Positions 9,356-18,240 of a stretch of 35,985 nt of DNA are shown one piece after another. The notes beneath the pieces are model-generated. The model searched no databases. It saw only the letters and a list, made by a program, of their open reading frames with translations, and was not told where the DNA came from. The stretch's first letter is position 1, and each line of letters starts with the position of its first letter. This DNA comes from Cyclobacteriaceae bacterium (GTDB taxonomy: Bacteria; Bacteroidota; Bacteroidia; Cytophagales; Cyclobacteriaceae). The position numbers and the translations under genes were made by a program. The stretch lies in the NCBI GenBank assembly GCA_003565295.1, contig PXCO01000294.1, positions 1 to 35,985 of the forward strand, given 5' to 3'.

Positions 9356-10042
9356 TTAATGTTCTACATAACCGGTCTTGGCACGCTGCACCCAAATGAT
9401 CAGCCCTAAGATAAGGAAAGCTCCCACGGGTGTAACCATGATGCCGTTGGTAGCCAATTGGAAATCTTCTCCAAACAGTCCGGAAACTGCCTCGAAAATC
9501 GGCACTCCAAACAATGAGCCCGATCCCCATAGCTCCCTGAAAAAGGCCACGGCCAAGATGATCCAGCTGTATCCTAAGGCACTGCCAAAACCATCTAGTA
9601 CCGAATCGTAAGGCTTATTACCCAGGGCAAAGGCCTCCAACCTACCCATTACGATGCAGTTAGTGATGATCAAACCCACGAATACCGATAGTTCTTTATA
9701 CATATCAAAGGCAAATGCCTTCAGTACCTCATTCACCAAGGTCACCAAGGAGGCAATCACAGCCAATTGTACGATAATCCTTACCCTGGTGGGAATTTTG
9801 TTCCTGAGTAGTGAGATGGTAAGATTGGCCATTACCATTACAAATATCACGGATAATGCCATCACCAGCGTGGGCTGCATCTGTGTGGTAACCGCAAGAG
9901 CGGAACAAATGCCTAAGACCTGAATGGTAATGGGATTATCATCTACAAGAGGATCAGTGACAATCTTTTTTCTCCTTTTGGACAATAAAGCTTCTGCCTC
10001 TTTTTTAACTTCTTCTTTCTTTTCGGCGGTTTCTGTACTCAT
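9356..10042 (-). CDS. nqrD: Na+-translocating NADH:quinone reductase subunit D
   Basis: This is a membrane subunit of Na+-NQR and the structural partner of NqrE. It has 228 residues with about six helices. Conserved cysteines lie in LGICSALAVTTQMQPTLVMA and ITNCIVMGRLEAFAL. The first 25 or so residues form a charged Lys/Glu-rich cytoplasmic extension, so it is slightly longer than the proteobacterial protein. Spacing is 27 bases from nqrC and 12 to nqrE. Confidence 0.96.
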   Translation of the reverse strand: MSTETAEKKEEVKKEAEALLSKRRKKIVTDPLVDDNPITIQVLGICSALAVTTQMQPTLVMALSVIFVMVMANLTISLLRNKIPTRVRIIVQLAVIASLVTLVNEVLKAFAFDMYKELSVFVGLIITNCIVMGRLEAFALGNKPYDSVLDGFGSALGYSWIILAVAFFRELWGSGSLFGVPIFEAVSGLFGEDFQLATNGIMVTPVGAFLILGLIIWVQRAKTGYVEH

Positions 10043-10069
10043 GATCAGTTTGTATTGAAACGTTTTTGA

Positions 10070-10837
10070 TTATTTTAGGGCAAGCCCTTTTTCGTCTTTT
10101 TTACGCTTAAGATATCCCTCATAATGACTCATATAGTTACGAATCATTTTGTTTACCCCTACTGCCGTAATGGTGGCTCCTGAGAGACCGTCTACTTTAT
10201 GAGGGTCATCTGAGAAATCCCTGCCCTCTCCTTTTTGCATTTCAACAGATTGAAGTGTTCCACCTTCATCGTAAATAGTCTTTCCTGTAAACCTGCCCTG
10301 AACATCTGAAGAGGTAATCCTGGCCCCAAGGCCTGGAGTCTCTGCAGCGTGGGCAAATGTAACCCCTTCTATGGTACTTAAGTCGGTTTGCAAGGCAATG
10401 TAGCCCCATATGTTGTCCCACAGGCCATTACCATACACAGGCAAAATGTATGCGATCACATCATCCTCTCGCCCTTCTTCGTGGAAAATGAATACAGGAT
10501 ACATCCTATCTTCAGGAGCTCTTTTATAATTTCTCCCAACGTCCACCGTTTCGGCAGTCACGGGCGTTCCATCTTTATCTTGCTCTACCTCTTCTCCATT
10601 GATGTTCACCACTTTTGAGGCGATGCGGCTTTCATAGAAAGCTTCTATGTCTTCATTTTTCATATTCCGAAGTTCGGTGGACTGTACCACTGCACCTAAA
10701 ATCTGCTTTTTGGTGTCAAGCTCTTCGGCCTTTTTCTGTATGGGTTTTAGCACCTCTGATGTCCCAGAGAGCAATAATCCCAAAACTACGGTAAGGATTA
10801 CACTGAATGTAATCACGTATGCATTAGACTGTTGCAC
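10070..10837 (-). CDS. nqrC: Na+-translocating NADH:quinone reductase subunit C
   Basis: This flavoprotein subunit of Na+-NQR has 255 residues. One N-terminal membrane helix (about residues 6-25) precedes a periplasmic FMN-binding domain. The flavinylation motif SGAT is present as GLSGATITAVGV, with Thr222 the expected site of covalent FMN attachment by ApbE. No apbE is in the window. The start codon lies inside the end of nqrB (14-base overlap), which suggests translational coupling. Confidence 0.96.
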   Translation of the reverse strand: MQQSNAYVITFSVILTVVLGLLLSGTSEVLKPIQKKAEELDTKKQILGAVVQSTELRNMKNEDIEAFYESRIASKVVNINGEEVEQDKDGTPVTAETVDVGRNYKRAPEDRMYPVFIFHEEGREDDVIAYILPVYGNGLWDNIWGYIALQTDLSTIEGVTFAHAAETPGLGARITSSDVQGRFTGKTIYDEGGTLQSVEMQKGEGRDFSDDPHKVDGLSGATITAVGVNKMIRNYMSHYEGYLKRKKDEKGLALK

Positions 10838-12026
10838 GTTGTAACCTCCTTTTTTTGTTTCCTTGTACTACATAGTGGTCAATTAATGGGGCAAATACGT
10901 TCATAAAAAGAACGGCAAGCATGATGCCCTCGGGATAGGCAGGGTTTGTAACCCTGATCACTATGGTCAAAATACCTATCAATGCTCCATATATCCATTT
11001 ACCCGTTTCTGTCTGTGCGGCAGAAACCGGGTCAGTGGCCATAAATACGATTCCAAAAGCTATACCCCCAATTACTAAATGGTAGTGTGCCGGTAAGGCC
11101 ATATATTCATTCACAGCAACCAATTGCATAAATAATGCCATCACATAGGCTCCTCCAAAAGCACTCAACATCACTTTCCAACTTGCTACCCCGGTGGCCA
11201 ATAAGATTACGGCTCCCAAAAGGACCATAAGCGTGGAGGTTTCTCCGATGGAACCAGGGATGAACCCGAAGAACATATTGGCAAACCCAAACATTCCCTC
11301 CATGATGGAAGAATTATGCTCCGCTAGGCTGGCTACGGCATTTGTTCCATCTTGGCCTGCCTGATAGGTTACTGCAAGGGCCGTGGCGCCTGAAAACCCA
11401 TCTACTGGAGTTTTGTCACCTAGGTAGGTCCAAACCTGATCACCAGAAATCTGGGCCGGATAAGCAAAGTATAAGAAGGCCCTTGCTGTCATAGCAACGT
11501 TAAGGATGTTCATTCCAGTACCTCCAAAGACTTCTTTTGCAATTACTACGGCAAATACTGTGGCCAGCGCCACTTGCCAAAGGGGAAGGGTAGCAGGAAC
11601 CACCAGCGGGATCAACATCCCGGTGACCAAAAACCCTTCATTTATGGGGTGTTTCCTTACCACAGCGAATATGGCTTCCACTAAGCCCCCGGAGGCATAG
11701 GAAACCAATACTATGGGTAATACCAATTCTAATCCCAACAACACTTTATCACCGAAACTAGCTTCTTCACCTACGGCAAGAAAATGCATGTGGCCTGTGT
11801 TATAGATCCCAAAGAGCAAGCATGGGACCATGGCGATTACCACAGTGATCATCATGCGCTTCAGGTCGATGGCATCCTTTATTTGGGCACCCCTTGCAGC
11901 AGTTGTATGATTAGGGGAAAAGAGAAATGTCTCCCCTGCCTCATACAAATAATACAAGTTTTCCAACTTCCCACCTTTCTGGAAAAGGGGCTTCTGTTTG
12001 TCTAACAGGTCTCGTAAAAACTTCAT
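10824..12026 (-). CDS. nqrB: Na+-translocating NADH:quinone reductase subunit B
   Basis: This large membrane subunit (400 residues, about ten helices) carries the second covalent FMN of Na+-NQR. The flavinylation motif is GFSGATALAVTYQ with Thr215. The family phrases GFLVTGMLIPLVVPATLPLW and KEVFGGTGMNILN are present. It belongs to the RnfD/NqrB family. The C-terminal FMNVFAPLIDHYVVQGNKKRR is normal. It starts 8 bases after nqrA and overlaps nqrC by 14. Confidence 0.97.
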   Translation of the reverse strand: MKFLRDLLDKQKPLFQKGGKLENLYYLYEAGETFLFSPNHTTAARGAQIKDAIDLKRMMITVVIAMVPCLLFGIYNTGHMHFLAVGEEASFGDKVLLGLELVLPIVLVSYASGGLVEAIFAVVRKHPINEGFLVTGMLIPLVVPATLPLWQVALATVFAVVIAKEVFGGTGMNILNVAMTARAFLYFAYPAQISGDQVWTYLGDKTPVDGFSGATALAVTYQAGQDGTNAVASLAEHNSSIMEGMFGFANMFFGFIPGSIGETSTLMVLLGAVILLATGVASWKVMLSAFGGAYVMALFMQLVAVNEYMALPAHYHLVIGGIAFGIVFMATDPVSAAQTETGKWIYGALIGILTIVIRVTNPAYPEGIMLAVLFMNVFAPLIDHYVVQGNKKRRLQRATV

Positions 12027-12034
12027 ATTTTGAA

Positions 12035-13399
12035 TTAACTATATTGTAACAGCTCTATACCTTTTCTAACTAATTCCTGGACAGGGTGTTTGGACACATC
12101 CACAAATTCACATAGGGCCAGGTCTTCTTCAATCACCTCGTATAATCCCAGTTCTTCCATTTCATCATAATCCTCAGCCATGATGGCTTTTAGAAGATAA
12201 ACAGGGTAAATGTCCATGGGGGTCACACTTTCAAAAACTCCTGTTTGCACAAAGGCTCTTTCCTCACCCCTGGCGTTGGAGTCCAAAACATACTCCTTGT
12301 TAGGAAACAAAAAGGACAGTAGCCCTAATGCTTTATGATAGCTAAGTTTTTCGGCTGTGGGCTTCATCCAGCCCAGGAACTCGTAATAGTCCCCCTCAGG
12401 AATTACCGTGATTTGATGGTCGTAATAGCCCACATAACCATCCCTATTGATTTTTTCTCCAGTCAGTACATTGCCAGAGATTACCCTTACATGATTGTTT
12501 TTAAGGTTCCCCTGTATAAAACTGTCCACACAAGCACCTAGGTAGGTGGCCGTGTAAACGGCATCCTTCACCTCTGAACCCGTGATGGCGATTACCTTGG
12601 AGGCATCATATGTTCCATTCACAAATAATTTTCCGATCTGCGCCACCCCGTATGGGTTAACCGTCCACACCAGTTCTCCCTTGTTGATGGGATCAAGGTG
12701 ATGAATGTGTACACCTACATTGCCAGCTGGGTGCGAACCGGTGAATTTGGTGATTTCCAAACCCTTAGTCTGGGCGAAAACCACAGGTGTTTCCTTGCTT
12801 CCGTCAAGTCCCAGGTGGATCTTGCCAGAAGTAAGCTTTTGAAGTATTTCAATTCCCGCCTGAAAATAGTTTTCCTGTCCTTTCAGTAAGACCCCATAGT
12901 CAGGCGCAAGGGGATGTGTATCGAAACCCGTGATAAAGATGGATTTCGGAGTGTCATCCGGGTTGGCCACAATGCCATAAGGTCTTTGGATAATTTGTGG
13001 CCAAACTCCTGCTTGAGCCATATGATCCACAATTTTTTCCTTACTGGCTGCTTGAAGGTCGGCTTCAGTGTATTTGTCAAATTGTTCGAAAGCAATTTCT
13101 TGATCAGCAAGAATTTTGATTTCAAGCAATTTGCGCTTTTCACCACGTTTTACCTCCACGACCTCACCTGATACTGGTGCAACTATCTGCACTTTCTCCA
13201 TCTTCTTGTCATAAAGGATGGGGGTGCCTGCTTTTACAGTGTCACCTTCCTTGACCAATACCTTTGGCCTTTGCATCCCTACAAAGTCAGTTGGCTTTAT
13301 GGCAAAGGTTTTGACCGCAGGGAAAGTCTTCACCTCCGCTTTGGCTTTTCCCGCCAATTTTATATCAAACCCTCTTTTAAGCTTAATAAGTTTCGACAT
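12035..13399 (-). CDS. nqrA: Na+-translocating NADH:quinone reductase subunit A
   Basis: This is the cytoplasmic peripheral subunit of Na+-NQR, implicated in quinone binding, and the first gene of the nqr operon. It has 454 residues, the usual length. Family features include the N-terminal KLKRGFDIKLAGKA, the biotinyl/lipoyl-like segment VKEGDTVKAGTPILYDKK and the conserved GFDTHPLAPDYGVLLKGQE. A -7-like element at 13440-13447 lies 41 bases upstream of the ATG, consistent with transcription separate from ispH. Confidence 0.96.
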   Translation of the reverse strand: MSKLIKLKRGFDIKLAGKAKAEVKTFPAVKTFAIKPTDFVGMQRPKVLVKEGDTVKAGTPILYDKKMEKVQIVAPVSGEVVEVKRGEKRKLLEIKILADQEIAFEQFDKYTEADLQAASKEKIVDHMAQAGVWPQIIQRPYGIVANPDDTPKSIFITGFDTHPLAPDYGVLLKGQENYFQAGIEILQKLTSGKIHLGLDGSKETPVVFAQTKGLEITKFTGSHPAGNVGVHIHHLDPINKGELVWTVNPYGVAQIGKLFVNGTYDASKVIAITGSEVKDAVYTATYLGACVDSFIQGNLKNNHVRVISGNVLTGEKINRDGYVGYYDHQITVIPEGDYYEFLGWMKPTAEKLSYHKALGLLSFLFPNKEYVLDSNARGEERAFVQTGVFESVTPMDIYPVYLLKAIMAEDYDEMEELGLYEVIEEDLALCEFVDVSKHPVQELVRKGIELLQYS

Positions 13400-13439
13400 A
13401 TTTTTAAGTTATAACTGAATAATCCTGTTAAAAACGGCT

Positions 13440-13447
13440 CAAATCTA
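13440..13447 (-). promoter_or_regulatory. Candidate -7 element for the nqr operon
   Basis: On the - strand this reads TAGATTTG, matching the Bacteroidota -7 consensus TAnnTTTG, 41 bases upstream of the nqrA ATG. No good TTG (-33) is seen at the expected distance, so this is a candidate only. Confidence 0.4.
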
Positions 13448-13514
13448 ATAAATTACATCAGTTTTGAGAAGATAATTCCGTGAATATTCTCCGATAGAAT
13501 GACCATATTTCTAC

Positions 13515-14414
13515 CTATCCGGCTACTATCGAATCCATGGATTTGGAGAGAATGTGATCCTTTACCCTTTCCATAAGCCACATGGGTGTGGAAGTAGCCC
13601 CACAAATACCAACCTTATCTTCTGTTGCAAACCATTCCCCTTCAATTTCCCCTTCACTTTCTACGAAATAGCTCCTGGAATTGATGCCTTTGCATACCTG
13701 AAATAAGGCCTTGCCATTCGAACTTTTTCTTCCCGCTACAAAGACTATTACATCATTAGCTTGAGAAAACTGAGCCAACTGCGGTTCCCTGTTGGACACT
13801 TGCCGGCAGATGGAATCGTTGGCGTTGAAGTCTAACTCTGTAAGGGTCCCTTTGGCCTCCTTAATACGCTCCTCTATTTTTGCCTTTAGGGCATAAAATC
13901 CTTTAGTGCTTTTGGTGGTTTGGCTAAATAAAGTCACAGGCCTTTTGAAATCTATTTTTTCAAGATCCTTATCCTCCATTACCACGAGTGCCTTTTCCAA
14001 GGTTTGACCCGTAAGACCTATTACCTCCGCATGGCCTTTTTTACCATAAATCACAATTTGGCCTTGCTCCCTCTCCATTTTATCGAAGGCGGTTTTTACC
14101 CTGTGTTGAAGTTTAAGTACTACCGGACAAGAGGCATCGATGAGTTCTATATTGTTTTCAATGGCCGTTTTGTAGGTTTCAGGAGGTTCACCATGTGCCC
14201 TGATCAAAACCTTGCAGTCCCGCAGGCACTTCAGTTGCTCCCGGTCTATCACCACCAATCCCTTCTCGCTGAGTCGCTTTACCTCCATGTCATTGTGGAC
14301 TATGTCCCCAAGGCAGTAAAGCCTTTCCGTATCGCGCATCTCATCTTCAGCCATTTGAATGGCATATTCCACACCGAAGCAATATCCTGAATTTTTATCT
14401 ATCGTAACCTCCAT
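13515..14414 (-). CDS. ispH: 4-hydroxy-3-methylbut-2-enyl diphosphate reductase
   Basis: This is the last enzyme of the MEP isoprenoid pathway. It reduces HMBPP to IPP and DMAPP with a [4Fe-4S] cluster. It has 299 residues. The three cluster cysteines are Cys12 (SGYCFGV), Cys96 (DASCPVV) and Cys203 (DSICRQVSNREP). The substrate-contact residues His40 (GDIVHND) and His74 (RAHGEPP), the GHAEVIG Glu and SQTTKST are all in place. The ATG at 14414 is well supported because the family motif begins within ten residues. The gene lies 12 bases after cmk, so the two are very likely cotranscribed. Confidence 0.97.
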   Translation of the reverse strand: MEVTIDKNSGYCFGVEYAIQMAEDEMRDTERLYCLGDIVHNDMEVKRLSEKGLVVIDREQLKCLRDCKVLIRAHGEPPETYKTAIENNIELIDASCPVVLKLQHRVKTAFDKMEREQGQIVIYGKKGHAEVIGLTGQTLEKALVVMEDKDLEKIDFKRPVTLFSQTTKSTKGFYALKAKIEERIKEAKGTLTELDFNANDSICRQVSNREPQLAQFSQANDVIVFVAGRKSSNGKALFQVCKGINSRSYFVESEGEIEGEWFATEDKVGICGATSTPMWLMERVKDHILSKSMDSIVAG

Positions 14415-14426
14415 TTCGAAATCGAT

Positions 14427-15104
14427 TCAGTTCATTCTTTCTTTGGCAAGTTTGAGGATGGCATTCACCTGATCGCCAAATTCAAGGTGACTAGTATCAA
14501 GTTCCACTGCATCATCGGCCTTCCTTAAGGGGCTTTCTTCTCGAGTGCTATCCTGAATATCCCTTTCGGAGAGATTTTGCTTTATAAGTTCCAAAGGTAC
14601 TTCTTCGCCTTTGGCGAGCATTTCTTTTTGCCTTCGAAGTGCCCTGATATCCAGGTCAGCAGTCATAAATATCTTTAGCTCCGCATCTGGAAAAACCACC
14701 GTGCCAATGTCCCTTCCGTCCATGACCACCCCCTTGGAATGGCCCAGGTGTCTTTGCATTTCTACCAATTGATTCCTCACTTCCCTAATTTTGCTCACCT
14801 TGCTCACCTGGGCATTCACGTGCATACCCCGGATTGCGTGCTCTACATCTTCTCCGTTGAGGAACACCTTTTGTACCCCACTTTTTCCATTACGCTTAAA
14901 TTCAAGCTTGAGTTTGCTTATGGATTGCTTAATTTCCTCAAGATTGTCTAAATTGGTGGATTGGTTTAAAAAATGAAGGGTGGCTGTTCTGTACATGGCT
15001 CCTGAATCAATATAAGTGTATTGGAGGGCTTTGGCTACCGCTTTAGCGGTGGTACTTTTACCACAACCGGAAAACCCATCAATCGCTATAATGATTTTTT
15101 TCAT
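14427..15104 (-). CDS. cmk: Cytidylate kinase
   Basis: This kinase phosphorylates CMP and dCMP with ATP. It has 225 residues when started at the ATG at 15104 (MKKIIIAIDGFSGCGKST). The frame is open 12 codons further upstream, but that extension precedes the family's normal first strand. The P-loop is GFSGCGKST (residues 10-18). MDGRDIGTVVFPDAELKIFM, the LID-region segment DIRALRRQKEML and the C-terminal TSHLEFGDQVNAIL are typical. It precedes ispH by 12 bases. The candidate -7 element at 15148 lies about 43 bases upstream. Confidence 0.96.
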   Translation of the reverse strand: MKKIIIAIDGFSGCGKSTTAKAVAKALQYTYIDSGAMYRTATLHFLNQSTNLDNLEEIKQSISKLKLEFKRNGKSGVQKVFLNGEDVEHAIRGMHVNAQVSKVSKIREVRNQLVEMQRHLGHSKGVVMDGRDIGTVVFPDAELKIFMTADLDIRALRRQKEMLAKGEEVPLELIKQNLSERDIQDSTREESPLRKADDAVELDTSHLEFGDQVNAILKLAKERMN

Positions 15105-15147
15105 GAAAAGTAAAACAGAAATATGGCCATTATCGAACATTCGTGTG

Positions 15148-15155
15148 CAAATATA
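15148..15155 (-). promoter_or_regulatory. Candidate -7 element for cmk-ispH
   Basis: On the - strand this reads TATATTTG, a full match to TAnnTTTG, placed 43 bases upstream of the cmk ATG. The -33 TTG is not evident. Confidence 0.4.
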
Positions 15156-15204
15156 GTGGTTTTAATTCGATTATGAGAAAATATAGGGGGCTAATGGCGT
15201 TTTT

Positions 15205-15229
15205 ATTTGCCCATATGGATGGGGCAAAT
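15205..15229. promoter_or_regulatory. Inverted repeat just upstream of the adenine deaminase gene
   Basis: ATTTGCCC at 15205-15212 pairs with GGGCAAAT at 15222-15229 around a 9-base loop, ending 23 bases before the ATG. There is no T tract, so it is not a terminator. It could be an operator or a structure in the leader. It does not match a purine riboswitch layout. Confidence 0.35.
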
Positions 15230-15252
15230 GATTCTAAAAGTTAATCTAAAAA

Positions 15253-16881
15253 ATGATGAAAAAGGATATGCTTAACGTTAGAGGACAATTGGTTGACATT
15301 TTTAGCCGGAGTATTTATCCTGCCGAAGTTATCGTGAAAAATGGTAAAATCCAGGGCATCAATAGTATAGATGTTGCTCCTGAGGTTTACATTATGCCGG
15401 GGTTTGTAGATGCCCATGTGCATATTGAGTCTTCGCTTTTAATCCCTTCTGAATTTGCCAGACTGGCGGTTTGCCAAGGTACGGTAGCCACGGTTTCAGA
15501 CCCCCATGAAATCGCAAATGTTTGTGGCATTCAAGGGGTGGAATTCATGATCGAAAACGGGAACAGTGTTCCTTTCAAGTTTTTTTTTGGCGCCCCGTCC
15601 TGTGTCCCCGCAACCCCATTTGAAACAGCAGGGGCTTTTTTTGGCCTTAAGGAAACTTCCCAATTGCTCTCCCGGAATGATGTACTGTACCTGGCGGAGA
15701 TGATGAACTGGCCTGGTGTGATCCATAATGACCCGGAGGTAGGGGCCAAATTGGATCTTGCCAGGAAGATGGGGAAGCCCATTGATGGCCATGCTCCCGG
15801 ATTGATGGGAGAGGATGCCAAGAGGTATGCGGAGGCTGGAATAAGCACAGATCATGAATGTTTTACATACGAGGAGGCAGAACATAAGATACACTTGGGG
15901 ATGAAGATTGCCATTCGGGAGGGCAGCGCCGCCAAGAATTTTGAAGCCCTTATTGACCTCATGGATATATACCCCGATCAACTGATGTTTTGCTCCGATG
16001 ACAAGCACCCCGACAGCCTTCTGGAAGGACATATCAACCAATTGGTCTCCAGGGCTGTGGCCAAGGGAAAGGACCTGTTTGATGTGTTGAGGGCGGCATG
16101 CCTACAGCCGGTGGTGCATTATGGCCTGGATGTGGGCTTGATGCGCATAGGCGATGAGGCGGATTTTGTGATGGTCAGGGATTTGAAGGCCTTCGAGGTG
16201 GTGGCCACCTTTGTAAGAGGAAAAGAGGTGTATAGCCAAGGAGAAAGTCATATAAATTCGGAAAATAGTAAAATTATCAATAAATTTGCTACTGGTAAAT
16301 TAAGAAAAAGCGATTTTTCATTAAATAAAACAGGGGAAACCATCAATGTGATTGTGGCAAAGGATGGGCAATTGATAACGGACCGGGAAAGGGTGGCCAT
16401 AGAAAATACAGCAATACCTTCCCCGGAAAAGGACATTTTGAAAATAACAGTGGTAAACAGGTATAGGCCATCTACACCGGCTATAGCCTTCATTAAGGGT
16501 TTTGGGTTTAAAAAGGGAGCCATAGCTTCGTCCGTGGCCCATGACTCTCATAACATCATTGCCGTGGGTACGAATGATGAAGCCTTAGTGGAAGCGGTAA
16601 ATGCAGTTATTGAAACCAAGGGAGGGCTCTCGGCCTTCGATGGGGAAACCCTGGAAGTGTTGCCCTTGCCCGTTGCTGGGTTGATGTCTGCCGATGATGG
16701 TTATCAGGTGGCATATGCCTACAAAAACCTGGACAGCATTGCGAAGCAAATGGGAAGCACCTTGTCTTCTCCTTACATGACATTGAGTTTTATGGCTTTA
16801 CTGGTGATTCCGGAATTGAAGCTTAGTGATAAGGGGTTGTTTGATGGTAAGACGTTTACTTTTGTCCCAGAGATGGAATGA
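15253..16881 (+). CDS. ade: Adenine deaminase
   Basis: This enzyme deaminates adenine to hypoxanthine for purine salvage. It belongs to the amidohydrolase superfamily Ade type. It has 542 residues, normal for the family. The metal-binding HxH is PGFVDAHVHIESSL (His55, His57). The family motifs TVATVSDPHEIANVCG, IDGHAPGL, STDHECFTYEEA and FCSDDKHPDSL follow in order. The C-terminal domain contains SSVAHDSHNIIAVG and SADDGYQVAYAYKN. An ATG-ATG pair starts the gene, and either could be used. The gene is divergent from cmk. The kinase gene follows after 42 bases and might be cotranscribed. Confidence 0.96.
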   Translation: MMKKDMLNVRGQLVDIFSRSIYPAEVIVKNGKIQGINSIDVAPEVYIMPGFVDAHVHIESSLLIPSEFARLAVCQGTVATVSDPHEIANVCGIQGVEFMIENGNSVPFKFFFGAPSCVPATPFETAGAFFGLKETSQLLSRNDVLYLAEMMNWPGVIHNDPEVGAKLDLARKMGKPIDGHAPGLMGEDAKRYAEAGISTDHECFTYEEAEHKIHLGMKIAIREGSAAKNFEALIDLMDIYPDQLMFCSDDKHPDSLLEGHINQLVSRAVAKGKDLFDVLRAACLQPVVHYGLDVGLMRIGDEADFVMVRDLKAFEVVATFVRGKEVYSQGESHINSENSKIINKFATGKLRKSDFSLNKTGETINVIVAKDGQLITDRERVAIENTAIPSPEKDILKITVVNRYRPSTPAIAFIKGFGFKKGAIASSVAHDSHNIIAVGTNDEALVEAVNAVIETKGGLSAFDGETLEVLPLPVAGLMSADDGYQVAYAYKNLDSIAKQMGSTLSSPYMTLSFMALLVIPELKLSDKGLFDGKTFTFVPEME

Positions 16882-16923
16882 TTAATCGCACAAAAAAATG
16901 CAGCAGTTAACCACATCCAAAAA

Positions 16924-18240
16924 ATGCGCAATAGAATAAAACAGTTATTTTTTTGGCAAGAGACGGTGTTGATGGAAAAGTGGGTGTTTAATGCCACTTT
17001 GGGAATTATTAGTGTATATACTTTTTTTCTTGGTATACACAACTTAGTCTTGGGTCAGCTTCCAACCGCCCTCCTGGCGTTTTGTGTTCTTCCTTTGATG
17101 TGGGGGGTATGGTACCTGCTTCGGGTGAAAGGGAAATATTTGACAGCACTTTATATTTTTGGAGGATTGACCTATCCCGTCATTGGATTTAGCTTTTTTC
17201 TGAAGGACGGGATTTACGGACCTACCATCTACCTGTTTTTCTTGATGCAGCTGATCTTGGTAAGCATTTCTCCAATTAGATTAGCCTATTTTTGGACGCT
17301 TGTCAACGTGTTGGTGTTCATAGGGCTTTTTTATTTTGGACTTTTCAATGCAGATTGGGTTTCCAATCATTATGAAAACAAACTCATTGAGTTTGTGGAT
17401 CACTCATTTATATACATTGCTTCCATTCTCGGGCTTACATTTTTGGTCATAACCCTTAAGAATTTTTATGCGGTGCAAAAAAGGGACGCTGCTACCAAAA
17501 GCAGGGAATTGGCCTTGGTAAACCGGGAGCTTTCTCATGCGAATCAACAAAAGGACAAAATTATCGCCATCATATCCCACGACCTTAAAAACCCTTTACT
17601 GTCCATTCTTCAATCGTTGGAATTGATCAATTCTGGGGAAGATCTAGCCAAGGAAGAAATCGCCTTTATACACCAAGAATTATTGAAAAGCACCAGAAGA
17701 ACCCACAATTTGCTGGAAGATATTTTGGAATGGGCCACCCTGGAACTGAGGAATAAGGCGAAAAAGGTGAAAACCATCGACTTGAAAAGCTTGTTTGCAG
17801 ATACCCTTGGAATCATGCAAACAATTGCCCGCCAAAAAGGATTGACACTGCATGTAGATTACCTGACCAACCCTCAAGTACAAATTGAGACCGACCGGCT
17901 CCTGTTGATTATAAGGAACCTGATCCAAAATTCCATAAAATTCACCAATTCGGAGGGAAAGGTGAAGGTTACGGTCAGCCAAACAGAAATGGAAGCCTTG
18001 ATTCAGGTAGAGGATACAGGTATCGGGATTTCACCTGAAAAGATGGACCAGCTTTTTGAACTTGAGGTAAAGCCCACCTTTGGGACTGCCAATGAAAAAG
18101 GCACAGGTATGGGTTTATATCTTTGTTATCAGAATGCCAGCAAATTAGGCGGAAAACTCACTGTGGAGAGCAAGGAGGGTAGCGGCACCACTTTTTGCCT
18201 AACCGTACCTCTAAACTACCAAATACCCAATTCTCATTGA
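16924..18240 (+). CDS. Membrane sensor histidine kinase without a paired response regulator
   Basis: This 438-residue kinase has about six hydrophobic segments in residues 17-180 and no recognised extracellular sensor domain. A short coiled linker leads to the dimerisation/phosphoacceptor domain with IIAIISHDLKNPLLSIL (His219). The ATPase domain has an N-box (IIRNLIQNSIKFTN), G1 (VEDTGIGIS) and G2 (GTGMGLYLC). No response regulator is adjacent, so it is an orphan. TACTTTTG at 16857-16864, inside the end of ade, could be its -7 element. The stop overlaps the convergent ypdA gene by 7 bases. The signal is unknown. Confidence 0.93.
   Translation: MRNRIKQLFFWQETVLMEKWVFNATLGIISVYTFFLGIHNLVLGQLPTALLAFCVLPLMWGVWYLLRVKGKYLTALYIFGGLTYPVIGFSFFLKDGIYGPTIYLFFLMQLILVSISPIRLAYFWTLVNVLVFIGLFYFGLFNADWVSNHYENKLIEFVDHSFIYIASILGLTFLVITLKNFYAVQKRDAATKSRELALVNRELSHANQQKDKIIAIISHDLKNPLLSILQSLELINSGEDLAKEEIAFIHQELLKSTRRTHNLLEDILEWATLELRNKAKKVKTIDLKSLFADTLGIMQTIARQKGLTLHVDYLTNPQVQIETDRLLLIIRNLIQNSIKFTNSEGKVKVTVSQTEMEALIQVEDTGIGISPEKMDQLFELEVKPTFGTANEKGTGMGLYLCYQNASKLGGKLTVESKEGSGTTFCLTVPLNYQIPNSH

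Noticed and set aside
18234-18240. 7-base overlap of convergent genes as a possible antisense control
   Set aside because: Short overlaps of convergent stop regions are common, and nothing else suggests regulation.
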